From Blasia pusilla (taxonomy: Eukaryota; Marchantiophyta; Marchantiopsida; Blasiales), in NCBI GenBank assembly GCA_050084515.1, contig CM114271.1:60016001-60080000 (forward strand): DNA of 64,000 nt, written 5' to 3'. The translations under genes were made by a program, and so were the position numbers. Of the stretch, positions 1 to 12,900 are shown in pieces. Below the pieces are notes generated by a model. The model made no database searches, was not told the DNA's origin, and saw only the letters and a program-made list of their open reading frames with translations. Every line of letters begins with the position of its first letter. The stretch's first letter is position 1.

Positions 1-1930
1 AGGGAGAGAAAAAGAATATCGATATATTTTATTTATTTTAATTTTAAATACGCAATATTTCTCCACGTAGGAAAATAGCAATACGAAAGAGTTTAAATGT
101 AATTTTTTTCAAATATGAATATTGCCTCCAACGAAGACCGCAGGGAATCGAGCATAAAATCTTTTGGTTGGTATGTGACCAAGATATACAAAATAAATAT
201 AAATAAATAAGCATAAACAGTAAATATCAATGAAATATAGCGCCTCATAAGTGCGAACTAATACGGTCGTGTCCTCGTAGTTAACATACGCCGATTAGCC
301 CTAGTTGATCGAGATTAGCATGAACGCAGATATCTTGCGGGATACACGTCTCCCCTCGGAGGTACGCTGTATATCCGTACCTACGAGGAAAAAGGCGTGT
401 AAGTCCCGTGGCAGGCTTTTAGCGGAGAATCCCTAGCTATCCAGCCGTCCGGCTAGCCAGCCAACCAGTCATCCAGCATGGCGGAGACCACTAGATTAGC
501 CGGGTACTCCTCTAGATCGGCCGAGTCACGTGTCCGGAGACACTTTGCGGGTCCAGAACAGAAGACGTGTCGGCACCAGGATGTACATAGTATGATGTGG
601 CAGGACGGGATACGGACGCGGAGATCTCATGTGACAGACGAGCTCCGCACGTCAACGACCTCCAGCTATCCAAGTTAGCGATCGGCTAGCCAGTCCGCCA
701 CACGGCTAGCTACCCCCCGGTTCCTCTAGCGGCGTAATCATGATGGGTTTAGACGTAATCATGGTCGGTTCGGTTCGGAGTACGGGAGACGTGTTGCCAA
801 ACGGATGTATACAGTAAGATATGGAAGGACGGACGCGAACGTGGAGGACTCGTGTGACAGACTTTGAGCGACGAAACTTTTGAATTGATAATGCAGGCAA
901 TCCATCCCATCTCAGCGTCAACGATCTATTCTCGGGGGTACGAAAGGCCCTGCGCTGTGCGAGTGCGTCCAAAGCGCCGCTTTAATGCGAACCCGGACAC
1001 ACTTCCCGGCGCCCTGCCACCCGGCGCCTGACCCGCTACTCAAGTTTCGTACCGTACCTCCACGCCGAGGTCTGAAGCCCAGTCCGCCGTACTTTATCCG
1101 CCCGGAGGAGCTCGCCGGGTGCGAGCCTGTCCCGAACCTGCGCATCCGCGCGGATGGATGTACGCGTGGGAGGGGTGGAAGTAACTCCGTCGCATACATG
1201 TCCCGGAAACTCCGCGGACCTCAGACAGCTCTCTTGTATGAACTGTTCCATGACTTTACTGACGGACGGAGAGCCTACGGGAGACGCCGCGGGTTGAAGC
1301 GGTCGCCCTGGATGAGAGTTAACCCTGGTCAGTGAGCAAGGGGTTCGATCCGGAGCACGTCCGGTCTCTTGTCCCGAGGTTCTAGTTGACGGGCTCTTCT
1401 CGTGGCACACGCTTACCCATAAACAGGTCTGGTGTTCAACCTCAGGTTACTGAAGTAGTACAGGACCGGACGCGGAGAGACATACAAACTAACTAACTAA
1501 CTTACACGCTGTCTATTTAGATGTTTGATTGGAGGCGCGAAACGGCTTAGTCACCCATTTAGAGGGGACTGCATAGCCGGACCCGGGGCTTTGGGGTGGG
1601 AGACTGGCAACCGTGGGGCCGGACCAAGGACCTTCCGACTTCCGGATCCTAGGTTAATAATAATAAATAATCAAGAGTTTGTAAGTGGTCAGACCTTAGC
1701 TTTAGATGTCCAGTCCATGCGTTACTCATTGACTCGTCCACATCTAGAGCTATGGACTAGAGCTTCATTACGTAGCGCCAGCCATTGCTATTGGAAGATC
1801 GTCTCAAATGAGCCCGGGTGGGATTTCCCGAGTGGTTGTATTTTTTTATTAAAAATTGTCTGTTTAAAAGTATTACATATTTTTATGTGCTATTTTTTGA
1901 AATAGTAAGATTTCATGAAGTTTTGTGTGT
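1..1930. other. Intergenic, no gene recognised
   Basis: The first 250 bases are AT-rich. From about 400 to 1,450 the sequence is GC-rich with short repeated words such as GGCTAGCCAGCC near 440-480 and 680-710. Open frames of about 90-125 codons lie on both strands between 900 and 1,410 and overlap each other. This is what GC-rich non-coding DNA gives, and none has a recognisable domain. No promoter, RNA gene or repeat boundary could be supported. Confidence 0.5.
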
Positions 1931-1932
1931 TT

Positions 1933-2660
1933 CTATATTATTATTGGGGAGTGTCTTCTTTGATTTTCAAACACACATGCGTGATAATTTGAAATAACAA
2001 AATTGTTCCCATAAAAATCTAGTAAGGTGTCTGTGCGATGCACGGAAAGTAAAAAAAGAGTGTTTGAAGAGCGAATGTATAGCATGTGAAGGGAAGAGAT
2101 TAATGATGATTTACATAAATTAAAATTTTTTCTTGCTGCCCATAGCATATGAAACATTTTCTCACTGCCCAATTGCCACATGTCAAGCAGATAGGTATTT
2201 GCAAATCAAGAAGGCACTCTCCCATAATAATGTAGACGAGGTGCCCGTGCGATGCAAGGAAAATAAAAAAAAATGTTTGAAGAGCGAGTGTATAACCTGT
2301 GAAGGAACAGATTAATGATGCTCTACATAAATTCAAATTTTTTTCTTGATGCCCGTGGCATGTGAAACATTTTTTTGCTACCATGTTGCCACGTGTCAAG
2401 CAGATAGGTGTTTGCAAATCAAGAAGACACTCTCCCATAATAACATAGATGAGGTGTCCGTGCGATGGAAAGGAAAAAAAAAATGTTTGAAGAGCTAGTG
2501 TATAGTATGTGAAAGGAAGAGTTTAATGATGCTCTACATAAATTCAATTTTTTTCTTGCTGTACGTAGCATGTGTAATATTCTTTTGCTGCCCAATTCGC
2601 ACGTATCAAGTAGAGAGGTGTTTGCAAATAAAAAAGGTTTCTCCCATAAGAGTATAAATG
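1933..2660 (+). repeat. Tandem array 1 of a ~212-bp repeat (about 3.5 units)
   Basis: The phrase GA(A)NAGATTAATGATG recurs at 2,093, 2,305 and 2,516, giving a period of 211-212 bp. Each unit runs through the same landmarks in the same order: CATAATAATRTAGA, AGGTGYCCGTGCGATG, an A-run, GTTTGAAGAGC, GATTAATGATG, CTACATAAATT, a T-run with CTTGCTGCC, ACATGTCAAGCAGA and GTTTGCAAATCAAGAAG. Units have diverged by substitutions and small indels. The same unit forms a second array near 37 kb and scattered single copies elsewhere in the window. It carries no protein; open frames here are by-products. It is probably a non-autonomous transposon or satellite family. Confidence 0.85.
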
Positions 2661-4440
2661 TTTTGAATTAGTGCGCAACATGATTAGTTCCTTCGCTCCC
2701 ATGCATGGCGGGTTGTACATTGGTATGATAAGTAGTTTGTGTATCGAGAGAGTATCTTCTTGCACCGATATGAATTTGTGCATGGAATTTTGGCTACTAG
2801 AAATATGACACCGTCCTCTTTATGTGGGTTTATGGCCTTGATCCAAACCCTATACACATGGAATTCCAACTAATGTCTATGAATGACTAATTAGATGAGA
2901 TAGGTGTTGCAAGAAGAGGCCACCCAAGAGGACCTAGAAGGTGTTTGCTACTAAGAGGATTGTCTCTAATAATAGTATAGATTTTTGTTATTTCAAATTG
3001 AGATACTCTATTGTGGTGTGTCATAATTTCATTTCTAAGGGTGCTACGAAAATTAAGTGGAGGTCGCGTATACTCGCCGAGAAGTCTTTTGAAGAGAAGG
3101 TATGTGCAATGCAACGTCCAAATCTTTCCATGAAGTATTGTGAACAACAAGTTCATATGGGGTCCAAATTTGAATTGAATTTGGATCTTCTTTACATTTG
3201 ATGACTCACTTACAAAAAGACTATTCCCCGCCATATTATATATTAAGCTTGTATTTTTATGCACACGTGTTATGACTATTGACTAGATTTTCGAATGCTA
3301 AAATGCAATTTTGAATGGTCATGCGAATACTGGGTTGAGATTTCTAACAATAATAGTTATTTTTGGAATAAATCAATCATCAAAAGTGAAAAACTACACT
3401 CAAATGAGCAAAGATTTAGGAAAGTAGGAAGTCACCTATGTTGGAAGCATTATAAATTTATATGGGTGCTAACTATTCCTTCATAGATAAGCAGGGCCTA
3501 AAACCATGCCCATCTATGAAGGAATATGGATTTAAAATTGGATTGAATATTCATTTTTGTAACAAGTATCCTCCTCCCTCCTCTTCCGGTATGTTGCGGC
3601 CTTTGAGATGATGGAACCCATCCCATTTTTGGAAGGTTCTAATTGGATTCGATGGCTCACAAACCGATAATAGTATGAATAAACCCACCATTATGGGTTT
3701 GTCTATATTATGGTCATTTTAAGAGGATGTTGCAAAGAAAGTTGAATAAATATATATTCATTTTGTTAAATTTTATAAAAATAATATTAGTTTTTTAAAA
3801 GTTTCCTCTTATTATTCATTAAAAATAAAAAAATACCGTATAAGATACGGTGGTTGAAATGAGAAAAATGAAGTTCACTAAATATACATATGAAAAACCC
3901 ATCCCATTGAAGTGGAGGTCCATGCCCTCTCATTGGTCCCGTAAAATCCCGTGAACGCAGCGGGTAGGCACAGGAATGACATCGGGCATTCCCATAAACG
4001 CTCTCGAATCTGACAACAGAAACGGCGCCAAATAGACGGACTTCAGCTGTCACAGCTCCTACAATCTGGCATACGTCTATATTAAGCGGGAGAGGTGGCG
4101 GTAGTCCTGCAAGCAGCGTCGTCGCGCGCGACGAGCGGCGCAGTGGGCTGGAGTCCGGAGGCGGAGGCAGTAATAACGACAGTTATAGCGGAGTTGACAT
4201 AAGAGGATCTTTCCCGAGATTAGGACTCCCCCCTCCTCCCCCTCCCCTCCCCGATATTATTATGTCTGAAGCTATTTTAAGCGGCGGAGTTGATTTCTCC
4301 TCCCTCGTCTCCTCCAGGTTATCATAAGGAGGTTATTATCATAAGCAAGCACACACAACAAACAAAAACAGATAGAGCCCCACTCCAACTCCCCATTTAT
4401 CATGTTCTCGACGGCTCCTCCCATTTAATACCGTAGATGT
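2661..4440. other. AT-rich intergenic, repeat remnants
   Basis: No gene is visible. A fragment related to the ~212-bp family edge (GTTTGCTACTAAGAGG followed by AATAATAGTATAGAT) lies at about 2,942-2,985. From about 4,080 the composition shifts to GC-rich and pyrimidine-rich, without an open frame of interest. Confidence 0.4.
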
Positions 4441-5860
4441 CATTCCTCCCCTTTCTTCGTGCTCTTCATGGCTCACAATCTTTGTCACTCGCCACTTCTA
4501 TCTCCTCCTCCTCCGATTGAGATAGAAAAAGAGAGAGAGAGAGAGTCATGTTTATGAATAAGAACGAGGAAAATAATTACGTGACAATGCGAGGAGTCGA
4601 GTGATGTGAATCGGTCATTCAATGGCGTGGGCTTATGGGATGTAATCGTTATTAATGAGAGAGAGTGAGTGTGCCATTTGACTCGTTCCCTGGTTCCATG
4701 TAGAAGGGGTCTTGGAAACCCACCCACAAAAACAAAAATCGAAAATGGTGGTGGTCTTGTTTTTCTTGAGCAATTACAATGATATTTTCGTATGCACCAC
4801 ATTCATTACGTTCGTTTGGGAGGGGGTGTTTCCCTCGAGTCTTGACCGGAGGGGGGGGAGGGAAGAATCAATGGCACTCGCTCATGATTTGTGATCGCCA
4901 TTAATGCTCTATAGGAGTCTCGTTTGAGTCAATCGTCTAATGGGCTCACTACACGTAAATATGAGGAAACGACAGCACCCACAGAATGGTGTTATTGTGT
5001 TTTTTCGACTCTTGGATCTTCCTAATATCTTCCTAGCGCTTAATTGATTGCTCCTTCGTATGGGGAAAGAAAAAATGGCCCTTTGGCATTGGATCCTTCA
5101 TATTTCCAAAAGTGGTCGTCTTAAGAGTCTTTTCGTCACGAACATGAGAGTCTTTTGTCCCTTTGTTTTCCCCAAGTTTCCCCATTTCGATTCGAGCTGA
5201 CCTCATAACTCATGATATCGTTGTTTGCCCAAAGCTCTTGACTTGTGATGGGGGGGATTTTTCTTGTTTGTGGCCACATGTTAAAGCCTTTCTCACTGGA
5301 GAATTTTTCATGGACTTTATCATTCCGATTACTCGTGACGTCTAAGGCGGACAACGGCTGCCATTAATGATGGATTAGCAAAGCGAGTCCCATGCTGCAC
5401 ATCTCCAGGTTGAAATGGACAAGAAGACCACACCATCATCCACAAAATGGTGTTATTATCAAATTTTGCACAATTAGATCTTTCATTGATTACGAAGGGA
5501 GCTTGGGAACTCGGTTGGCTTTTTTCATAGAGGTGAATCCCAAACGGACGATGAGCAGCCTTTTCATGGCGACTCATTTCGACCTCCAGTCGACACTTGA
5601 TGGAATGGGGGAAGGGTTCATTTATGAAGATGGAGAGGTTGGTCCTAAGAAAGGAGTTCTTGAAAGAAGCTTGGGGTGTTTGAGCACCCAAACTTCCAAA
5701 AGGCTAGATATCGTGCTTTTTGAATACAACTCGGTCTCCTTGAATTTCATTAGGAGAGTATCAATCACTTTCTTCTCCTCTACAATTAATGCAATGGAGG
5801 GATTCGAGGGGAGGTTTCGGGTCCCATTAAGCGAAAATAAATAACCGCCTGTCATGAAAA
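4441..5860. repeat. Degenerate repeated segments, no gene recognised
   Basis: Related word series recur near 4,650-4,790, 4,895-5,020 and 5,355-5,480: an ATTAATG word, then GAGTC, then CACCCACA or a similar word, then AATGGTG(TTATT). This suggests two or three decayed copies of one repeat. A 150-codon open frame on the + strand at 5,392-5,844 spans part of this. It has no domain I recognise and I do not call it a gene. Confidence 0.35.
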
Positions 5861-6047
5861 CAAAGTGTGCGCCTCACGTCGAAAAATAATCCGATGGCGA
5901 AAGGAGAAGAAACGAAGGAAGGGAAGGATCATTTCATTTCATATTATTTTGCGGTTCCTAAGAGACTCTACAAGAAACAATTGGACTGAATGGCGTGGAG
6001 CGAAGATTGGATGGACGGTTTCGCGATGTTTCCGTTAACGCTGGTCC

Positions 6048-6088
6048 ATGGATGGACGGAGTTCACGAGGGGAACTCCGTCCATCCAT
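6048..6088. repeat. 17-bp perfect hairpin with 7-base loop
   Basis: Bases 6,048-6,064 are the exact reverse complement of 6,072-6,088, with a 7-base loop (ACGAGGG). The arms contain GGATGGACGGAGTTC. There is no T-run after it and no gene beside it. It may be a short fold-back repeat; role unknown. Confidence 0.8.
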
Positions 6089-6469
6089 AGCGTGTCCTCC
6101 TCGAGTGAAGAGGGCAGGGAATGAATGAATGAATTGAAAAACAATATGAAATATTAAATAAATATTGAAAATTGCTTTGTCGAAGTCATGGATGACATGG
6201 AACGGAGGGACGGAGATTCTCTACCGATATCATCCAAAAGTCCGTGGGAAAAAGGGCCCCTTAATATCATCCGAAAGTCCGCGACGAAAAGGGCGAGGTT
6301 AGGGGACTGGGAGAGTTCGATCCAGAGCGACGTCCGGAGAAAAGAAATCAAATGCGATCATCAAGTGAATCCCGCGATCATTGTTGCGCACATCGATCTT
6401 CTCCATTCTCTTCCCGGTGCCTCGGATCGCATTCGACATGCATTTTCCGGAGGCGGCCAATTCGGAAGA

Positions 6470-6905
6470 AACTGAGAGAGAGAGAGAGAGATTGAAGAGA
6501 TCGTTTGGGAAGAAATTGGTGTGAGAGAGAGATAGAGGGAATTGTGAGAGGAATGGAGGAGGAGGATATAAAACTTAATGGAGGAGGAGGAGAAGAATTC
6601 GGAGGAAACTGGGGAAGAAGGGTGGGAGTCGAGGATCTGGAGCACGATTCGTGTAATGAGGGGGGCAGGGTTCGGTGGGCGGAGTGAAGTGAAGAGGGAT
6701 GGAGGAGAGGAGCGAGTGGAGAAGATTTGCAAAATCTTGGGGAGAGTGTGGAGGGAGGGAGCGGAAAGCATGGCGAGTGCAGGTGGGGAGGAAGGGGAGA
6801 GGGAGAGGGAGAGGAGAGGGAGAGAGCGAGAGAGGGGCGGAAAGGGAATCCGAGGGAAGAGGGTGGGAGAAGATTTGGAGTGTTGGATGATGGGGGAACG
6901 GTGGA
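6470..6905. repeat. Polypurine (GA-rich) tract
   Basis: Over about 430 bp the + strand is almost entirely G and A, including a (GA)n run at about 6,474-6,490 and GGGAGA repeats at 6,785-6,850. The opposite strand therefore reads as Ser/Pro/Leu-rich open frames of up to 177 codons; I regard these as composition artefacts. The tract resembles the pyrimidine-rich leaders seen near plant transcription starts, but I could find no gene attached to it. Confidence 0.75.
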
Positions 6906-6999
6906 CAGCATAAAGAGAGATCGTTAGCAGTTATGTCATGAACACACACAGGGAGAGCATGGAGGCGCCAAAATTCCCGTCTCTCATATCCACTGCTGC

Positions 7000-8850
7000 T
7001 ACTCGGCGAGCGTAAAGATCGTCTGCCCCTGCTTCCTTCGCGAACGCGATTCTGTGGGCCCTGCACAGCCAGTCCGCATTACTTCGCAGATGCTCTCTCT
7101 ATGCTGAGCACCATCCCCACCCCCAGCTCGGGACTACTCCTGCACTCGTACCTGTACAGCAGCATCGCTCTGGCTCCCTCCCTCCCTTGGCTATAATGTC
7201 GCATCCGACTCACTGATATTATAGGGATTCACGAGTAGTAGTCACCGGTACTGCAGCAGCTGCAGAAGGAAACCAATCGGAGGACAGATTTAGGGATTTG
7301 GGAGTAGTAGGGGAAGTAGTTGTACAGCAGTATCCGAAGAAAACCCACCCCTAAAGCAGGAGCGTCTTAAGGGCGAAAGCGGAGGTCGGCTGTAGGGATT
7401 GGCTCTCGCGGAGGAGGGGAAGGGAGAACGGCCAGGCTTCATGGCGGCATTCCGGGAGGAAGAAGCGAAGTGAGTGAGCCCCATCATAATAGTAATCGGA
7501 CAATGTGGGAGTGGGAAAAACAACAGTGACACTAATAATTGCTGCCTTGGCCTACCTGATCCTCCCCGCCTCATCCCACGAGCTGCGCCCGTCATCTCCC
7601 TGGACTCCACTTGTTTCCTTCCTCTTCTTCAGCACACGACATTCCCACCGATGTTTTGGGGACATCTCTAGTCCGAAACCCTGCGTCCGATTTCGAAACC
7701 CCCACCACCACCACCCCTAATCTCTCGCACGCAGCAGAGGAGGAGGACGAGGAGGATTCCAATCACATTCGCGACTTGCCATAAATTGTCTTTGTTTACG
7801 GTGAGGGTGCGTCGGGCCTCTGATGATTACCACTCACTCGTCCGTCCGTCGAAGGACAGAGAACGACATGAGCTCGTCTGTCCTGCACGCGCGAGACGCG
7901 AAATCCCCGGCAGCTTCGATCGCTCGCTCGCTCGTCCCCGATGGGCACCGAGCATCACGAGGACGGGGGAAAATCGTCAGGTCAGGGAATGTGGCGACCT
8001 CCTCACGCCAGAGGAGGGAGGGAGGAGGATCGAGGAACTGGGTCCATGGCTGACCCGTGGGCTGCGTCCCGAAGAGGAGCGCCATCTCCGTGTGTCGAAA
8101 CCGTGTCCCTCATTACTGACTGCTGCGCAGCCTCGACACGGAGCGAAGGAGCGCTTGTTCCTCGCCCGTCATCCGCGATCCTGCGCTGCTCAAATTTAGC
8201 CCGTCCGTCGATCATCACGTCAACAACTCGTCCCGCCGGATCATTAACGCCCCTCGTTCGCGAACGACGGAGGTCGCCCCGGGCGGCCTCTCACCGTACG
8301 ACCACCACCGCTGCCTTCGCTCGCCGTCGGCCCTTGGGGAGGACGCTCGGTACGGCCGCTTGGCGCCAACGGTGCGGCCTTTCCACCCGCCCGACTCTGA
8401 ACCACTTCCGCTATAATAAACAATACGCGTTCTGGATGCGACGTAGGTACAGGCGGCGAAGCTGGAGGGCCAGACTGGCGGGAGCGCTAGCAACCAAAGG
8501 CTGCCGCCAATTTTCGGCGCCCGCCGTCTCCCCCCCCGCCCCGCCCCGCCCCGCCGCGGACTGGACGGAAGCGCGGGGGGGGCTTGGCGCCAATCGAGCG
8601 ACCGCGTCTGCGTCCTACGCGACGGAGGCGATCCTCGGCGCGCGACGACTGCTGGCCCTGCATAAGATCCCCGCCGGTTATTCACCGGCCACCCGTCAGT
8701 CCCTCGCCAAAGGACCCTTCCCAACTTCCCTCCCGAGCCCCGAGTCCCTTCTCCCAGCAACTCGTCCTTAATTGCGGACCGAGACCGGATCCTATCCGGG
8801 CCATCGTCCTTTATTAATGGGCCCAGCTTAGCCAAGGCTATCGATCTATC
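7000..8850. other. GC-rich block with overlapping open frames, product unknown
   Basis: The composition changes abruptly to GC-rich. The longest open frame is on the + strand at 7,941-8,771 (276 codons from an ATG), rich in Arg, Ala, Ser and Pro. A 222-codon frame lies opposite it at 8,215-8,883. No domain, signal peptide or homology is recognisable in either, and open frames on both strands are expected at this GC content. It could be the promoter or exon of an unrecognised transcript, or simply a GC-rich intergenic island. Confidence 0.3.
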
Positions 8851-9660
8851 CATGTTTGTTGGAGGCATCGGCGAGTATTTCACGAGTTTTAATTATCCGG
8901 GAGCGAAAAGTGTCCAGAGTCGACAACAACACAAGCATATGGTGGCCTTAGCAATTATCAACCGGTCGATCCATCTATTTGGGGAGTTCATGGTACCAAG
9001 AAACAATGGTGCTGGACCCTCTTTACTCGCCAAAGGGGGGGGGACATTTTAAAGTCTCGGTAATATTAGGGGAGCGCATAAACGTCGGCCCACAAAGCAA
9101 ACAAATCAATCAATGACCCCTCACTTTCGTCCATGTCCATGACACCATCTATGTAGACCCACCTTGGTAGAGACAAAGAAATGATGAATGGGGGAGGAGT
9201 ATTCGGTTGGATACTATGGATGGAGTGATAAATACGAGTGATAAATACTATGGATACGTGTGGGGCGAGGGTGGGAGTACTAAACAACAAAGGAGGAGGT
9301 GGCCACGTTGATTATTAGGACTTGAATGGGGCAACTTAAAAATCTAAGAGTGCAGCCTCAATCGTATTTTGTCACTTTAGATTGGGTTGTTGGATTACAA
9401 TCAATTGTGCCCCAAAGGTTAACTTGCTCTTCGAAGTAGTTCTCGACGTGGATGGAGGAAGGACTTCACTTTATTTTGAGAGCTATGTTGGTGGGGGATT
9501 CGCTTCCATAAAACCCATTCCAACGAACGAAGTTATGGTGGTGCTTGTGTTTACTCCTCTAGCTCTAATAAATACGACCCTCTTTCTCATAGGGTCATTC
9601 CACCTCCAGACAAAAAATAAATTTATTTCGTTCAACTTCTCCGTGAGCTCTTTGCCTTGC

Positions 9661-9918
9661 CTTCGTATTTCTTCACAATCCCATTCTTTTCACTCTAGTT
9701 TTCCACCCCTCTAGCGCGAGTTAGCCTTGTGTTTTGCCTTAGGGACCGTCGTATTTATGCACGATCCCATTCTTTTCATCCCACTTTTCCACCCCTTTAG
9801 CGCGAGTTAGCCTTGTGTTTTGCCTCAGGGACCGTCGTATTTCTGCACGATCCCATTCTTTTCATTCTAGTTTTCCACCCCTTTAGCGCGAGTTAGCCTT
9901 GTGTTTTCCTCGCCATTG
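9661..9918 (+). repeat. Tandem repeat, 3 copies of an 86-bp unit
   Basis: TAGCGCGAGTTAGCC recurs at 9,712, 9,798 and 9,884, exactly 86 bp apart. Each copy is preceded by CGTATTT, then CACGATCCCATTC (CACAATCCC in the first), then CCACCCCT. Copies differ at only a few positions, so the array is fairly recent. It encodes nothing recognisable. Confidence 0.9.
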
Positions 9919-9929
9919 AGCCTCCGAAT

Positions 9930-12900
9930 TTCTTTTCTTTCACCTCTAGTTATTAGAATAAAACGAATTCGAAAACACCTCAATCAATCAAGGTGAGCAA
10001 GTGATGAGCAATTAGCCCCCAAGGACCCTTCCATTCGTGTTAGGGAGAACCACTTTAGCCATCCCCATCCAACAACTCGATTCCATGGAAAACAAAAAAA
10101 ATCATGGTAGCAAGCTTCGAAAGCCTCGGATCTAACCAGTGCACTGGTTAGTTAGTTACTTAGTTAATCAGATGGTCAGTTAGATCTGGTTACATCATAT
10201 GGGGTTAAACCAAAGTCACTGTTTGGAAACTGGAAGACCACATCGTGCCCTAAGCACTCATGCACTAAGAAGCTCACTTCCAAAAACAAATCTCACCAAC
10301 TTTGCCCAACACTTTATGGGCTTTATGGGCCTGGCCAAGTATGAGTAGCTCACTTCGAAAAGTCACTATGTGGATCAAATCCAAACGTACCACCAACTTC
10401 GCCCCAACTTCATGGATTAAGGAAGGAGTGCAACTCCTATACCAAAGTCACTATGCTCATGTACTTTGTACCAAACGAGGAGAGTAGTGCACGCGCTATT
10501 GTATGGACATTCTCTTGACTTGGGCCTCGTATTAGTGAGATTTGGTTGAAATAGTATTTGTCTCTCTCACTCCATCAATACGAGAAATAAATCTACGAAG
10601 AGGAAGTACCACACACTTTTACTTAGCTTATCCAGAATTGACTTTTTTTTCCTCTCTTTTTGGGTGATGGGGTTATGGGGTTGTATTGTAGTATTCAGTA
10701 CCTACTCCAAAAATCACCCCAAAATAATCCCCCATCCACTACATGTGCGGGTCACTACAAGGACATCGTATTGGTGAGGATTAAACAATAAATAAATGAA
10801 TGGGAAGAAGGAGGTGGCTAATTGGCATAGACCGAGGAGGAAGTTAAACGTGGTTATTAAAGGTGATTAGGACCTTATGGTTAGGAGGTAGTTTAGTCTT
10901 GTTGATTGGGACTTTGCTGCTGTTGAGTGTTTCGGGATTAATTTATTCAATATTGGGCAATTTTATATGGACAAAATAGTGAGATATTAAAAAAAAAAGC
11001 GACCCGATTGAATTTCCTTCCTTGACTCACATAAAAAATAATTTGAGTGGAAAAGGAAAATAATTTAATTAATTAATAATTCAATATTTTATATTATAAC
11101 GGGGGATCATAGAAATTTCATTTAAAAATCAAACACTTTTAAAATAGAAAATACTTATAATTTCTTCCATTAATCCATGATTAAGGGAAGGGAAAATGAA
11201 TTTTAATGAAGAAAGAGTAGATTTTATTTCAATTTTAGTGAAGGACTGAATTATTTTGGGGATAGGGATGTCATTTAAATTTTTGAGTGGAATTAGTCAT
11301 AAAATTGGAATGTTCTTACTCTTATGAGATTTAAGAAAATAAAACTTACATTCAAATTTTTCTTTAAAAAATAAAAATAAGAATAATCATGGTAACTTAC
11401 ATTTGATATTTTGAGAAAGGAATATGAATTTAAATGAAAAAATAGAGATGACTTCATTAATTAAAATTAACTAATAATTTAGTCCGTGAATGTTATTTTG
11501 GTGGAAAGAATGAAAAGGGAAGACTGGGTACTATTCAAAATTTTATGGAGTAGTTAAGTTATTTAGGAGAGTTGGATAGTATTTAAAAGTGAAATGTTAT
11601 TAATCTTTTAAATTTTGAGAAATGAAAATCATATTCGAATTTTGAATTGAAAATATTTCTACATTATAAAAAAAATCATTTTCGTGCACAAGCACAAGCA
11701 TGCTAACTAGTCTAATTAACTTACACTCGCTATGGTCACTGGCCCAGTCTTGGTGAAAAGAAACAACGTCAATCATGGACGGATTAGTCTAATTTAAGTT
11801 TACATACTTTACATATGAAGTCCCACTAGCTATTTTGGAGTTTGGCCCTCCCTAACCCATGGAAATAATTTTTCGGATTCTATATGAGTCAAGGGATGGC
11901 TTGGAAAGATATTCAATTGGAGATTTTTGGTTTCAATCTGGTTTTATTTTCTGAAAAATATTTTAAAATAAGCTTCCTTAGTATCATTTTCTAAAATTTG
12001 TAGATTTGATTCATAAAATTTTCAAATATTTAATTAAAAAAATGTTCGTTCGTTCCCAACCATCGGTTGAGATGGCCAAAATTAACTTGTTGAGTTGACT
12101 TGAGGTTATTTATCTCCATAGGAAAGATCATTTAGTAGTGAATCTAAGATGTATAATTAAGTAAATAAAAGTCATGCCACCTCATATGACTAAGATGCTA
12201 AAAAACTTTCTCGCATTGATCAATGCAAAATATTTTAAGTAATTTTTTTCATGACAACCCTCTTTAAAAGGCCCAAAAGGAAATAACTCTCAATTCCTCG
12301 CAAGATGAGTATTTGTCACTTGCTCATTGGGTCCCACAACCGCAATGAAGAGAAAGGATGTTGTAGGGGTTCCAACTCCGATGGTGGATAGAGAGACTTC
12401 ACTTTGAGCGGATCCAATGAAGTCTTCATAGAGAATGTAACGTTTCCTACTTCAAACAATTGGAAACTCGATGTAGAGTCACTCTTCGACAAGCATAGAA
12501 TATCTCAATATTCCACCTTTAAACTTCCAATGTCGAGATAAACGTAGCCTTATAGACCATTTTGTGAAATTTCTTGTCGCATGGCAATAAAATTGCGGAA
12601 AAAATCATATGCTATACATCTTCGCAATGATAAAAATAGTCAATAAAAGTAAATCAATAGACTATTTGGATACAAATTAGTTAATTAGAATGTCAATAGC
12701 CAAATTTTGAGCCAAACTAAGATTTCAGCACAAAAGGAATATTGAAAAATCAAGACAACTTTTAAAATGGTTGGAATATACCATCTTCTTTTTTTTGGGG
12801 GGGGGGAGGGCGATTTTGTATCTCAACACGAAAATAGAAAAACTAATTTGATAGTAAATGCTTGGATAGAGCCCCACAAAGATTACATTGCATAGGACCA

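Noticed and set aside
6361-7066. Long Ser/Pro/Leu-rich open frames on the - strand
   Set aside because: They are the complement of a purine-only tract. All three frames look alike and none has a domain, start context or splice chain.
7430-7446. GGCCAGGCTTCAT, resembling part of the miR166 sequence
   Set aside because: The match is partial and there is no complementary arm nearby to form a precursor hairpin.
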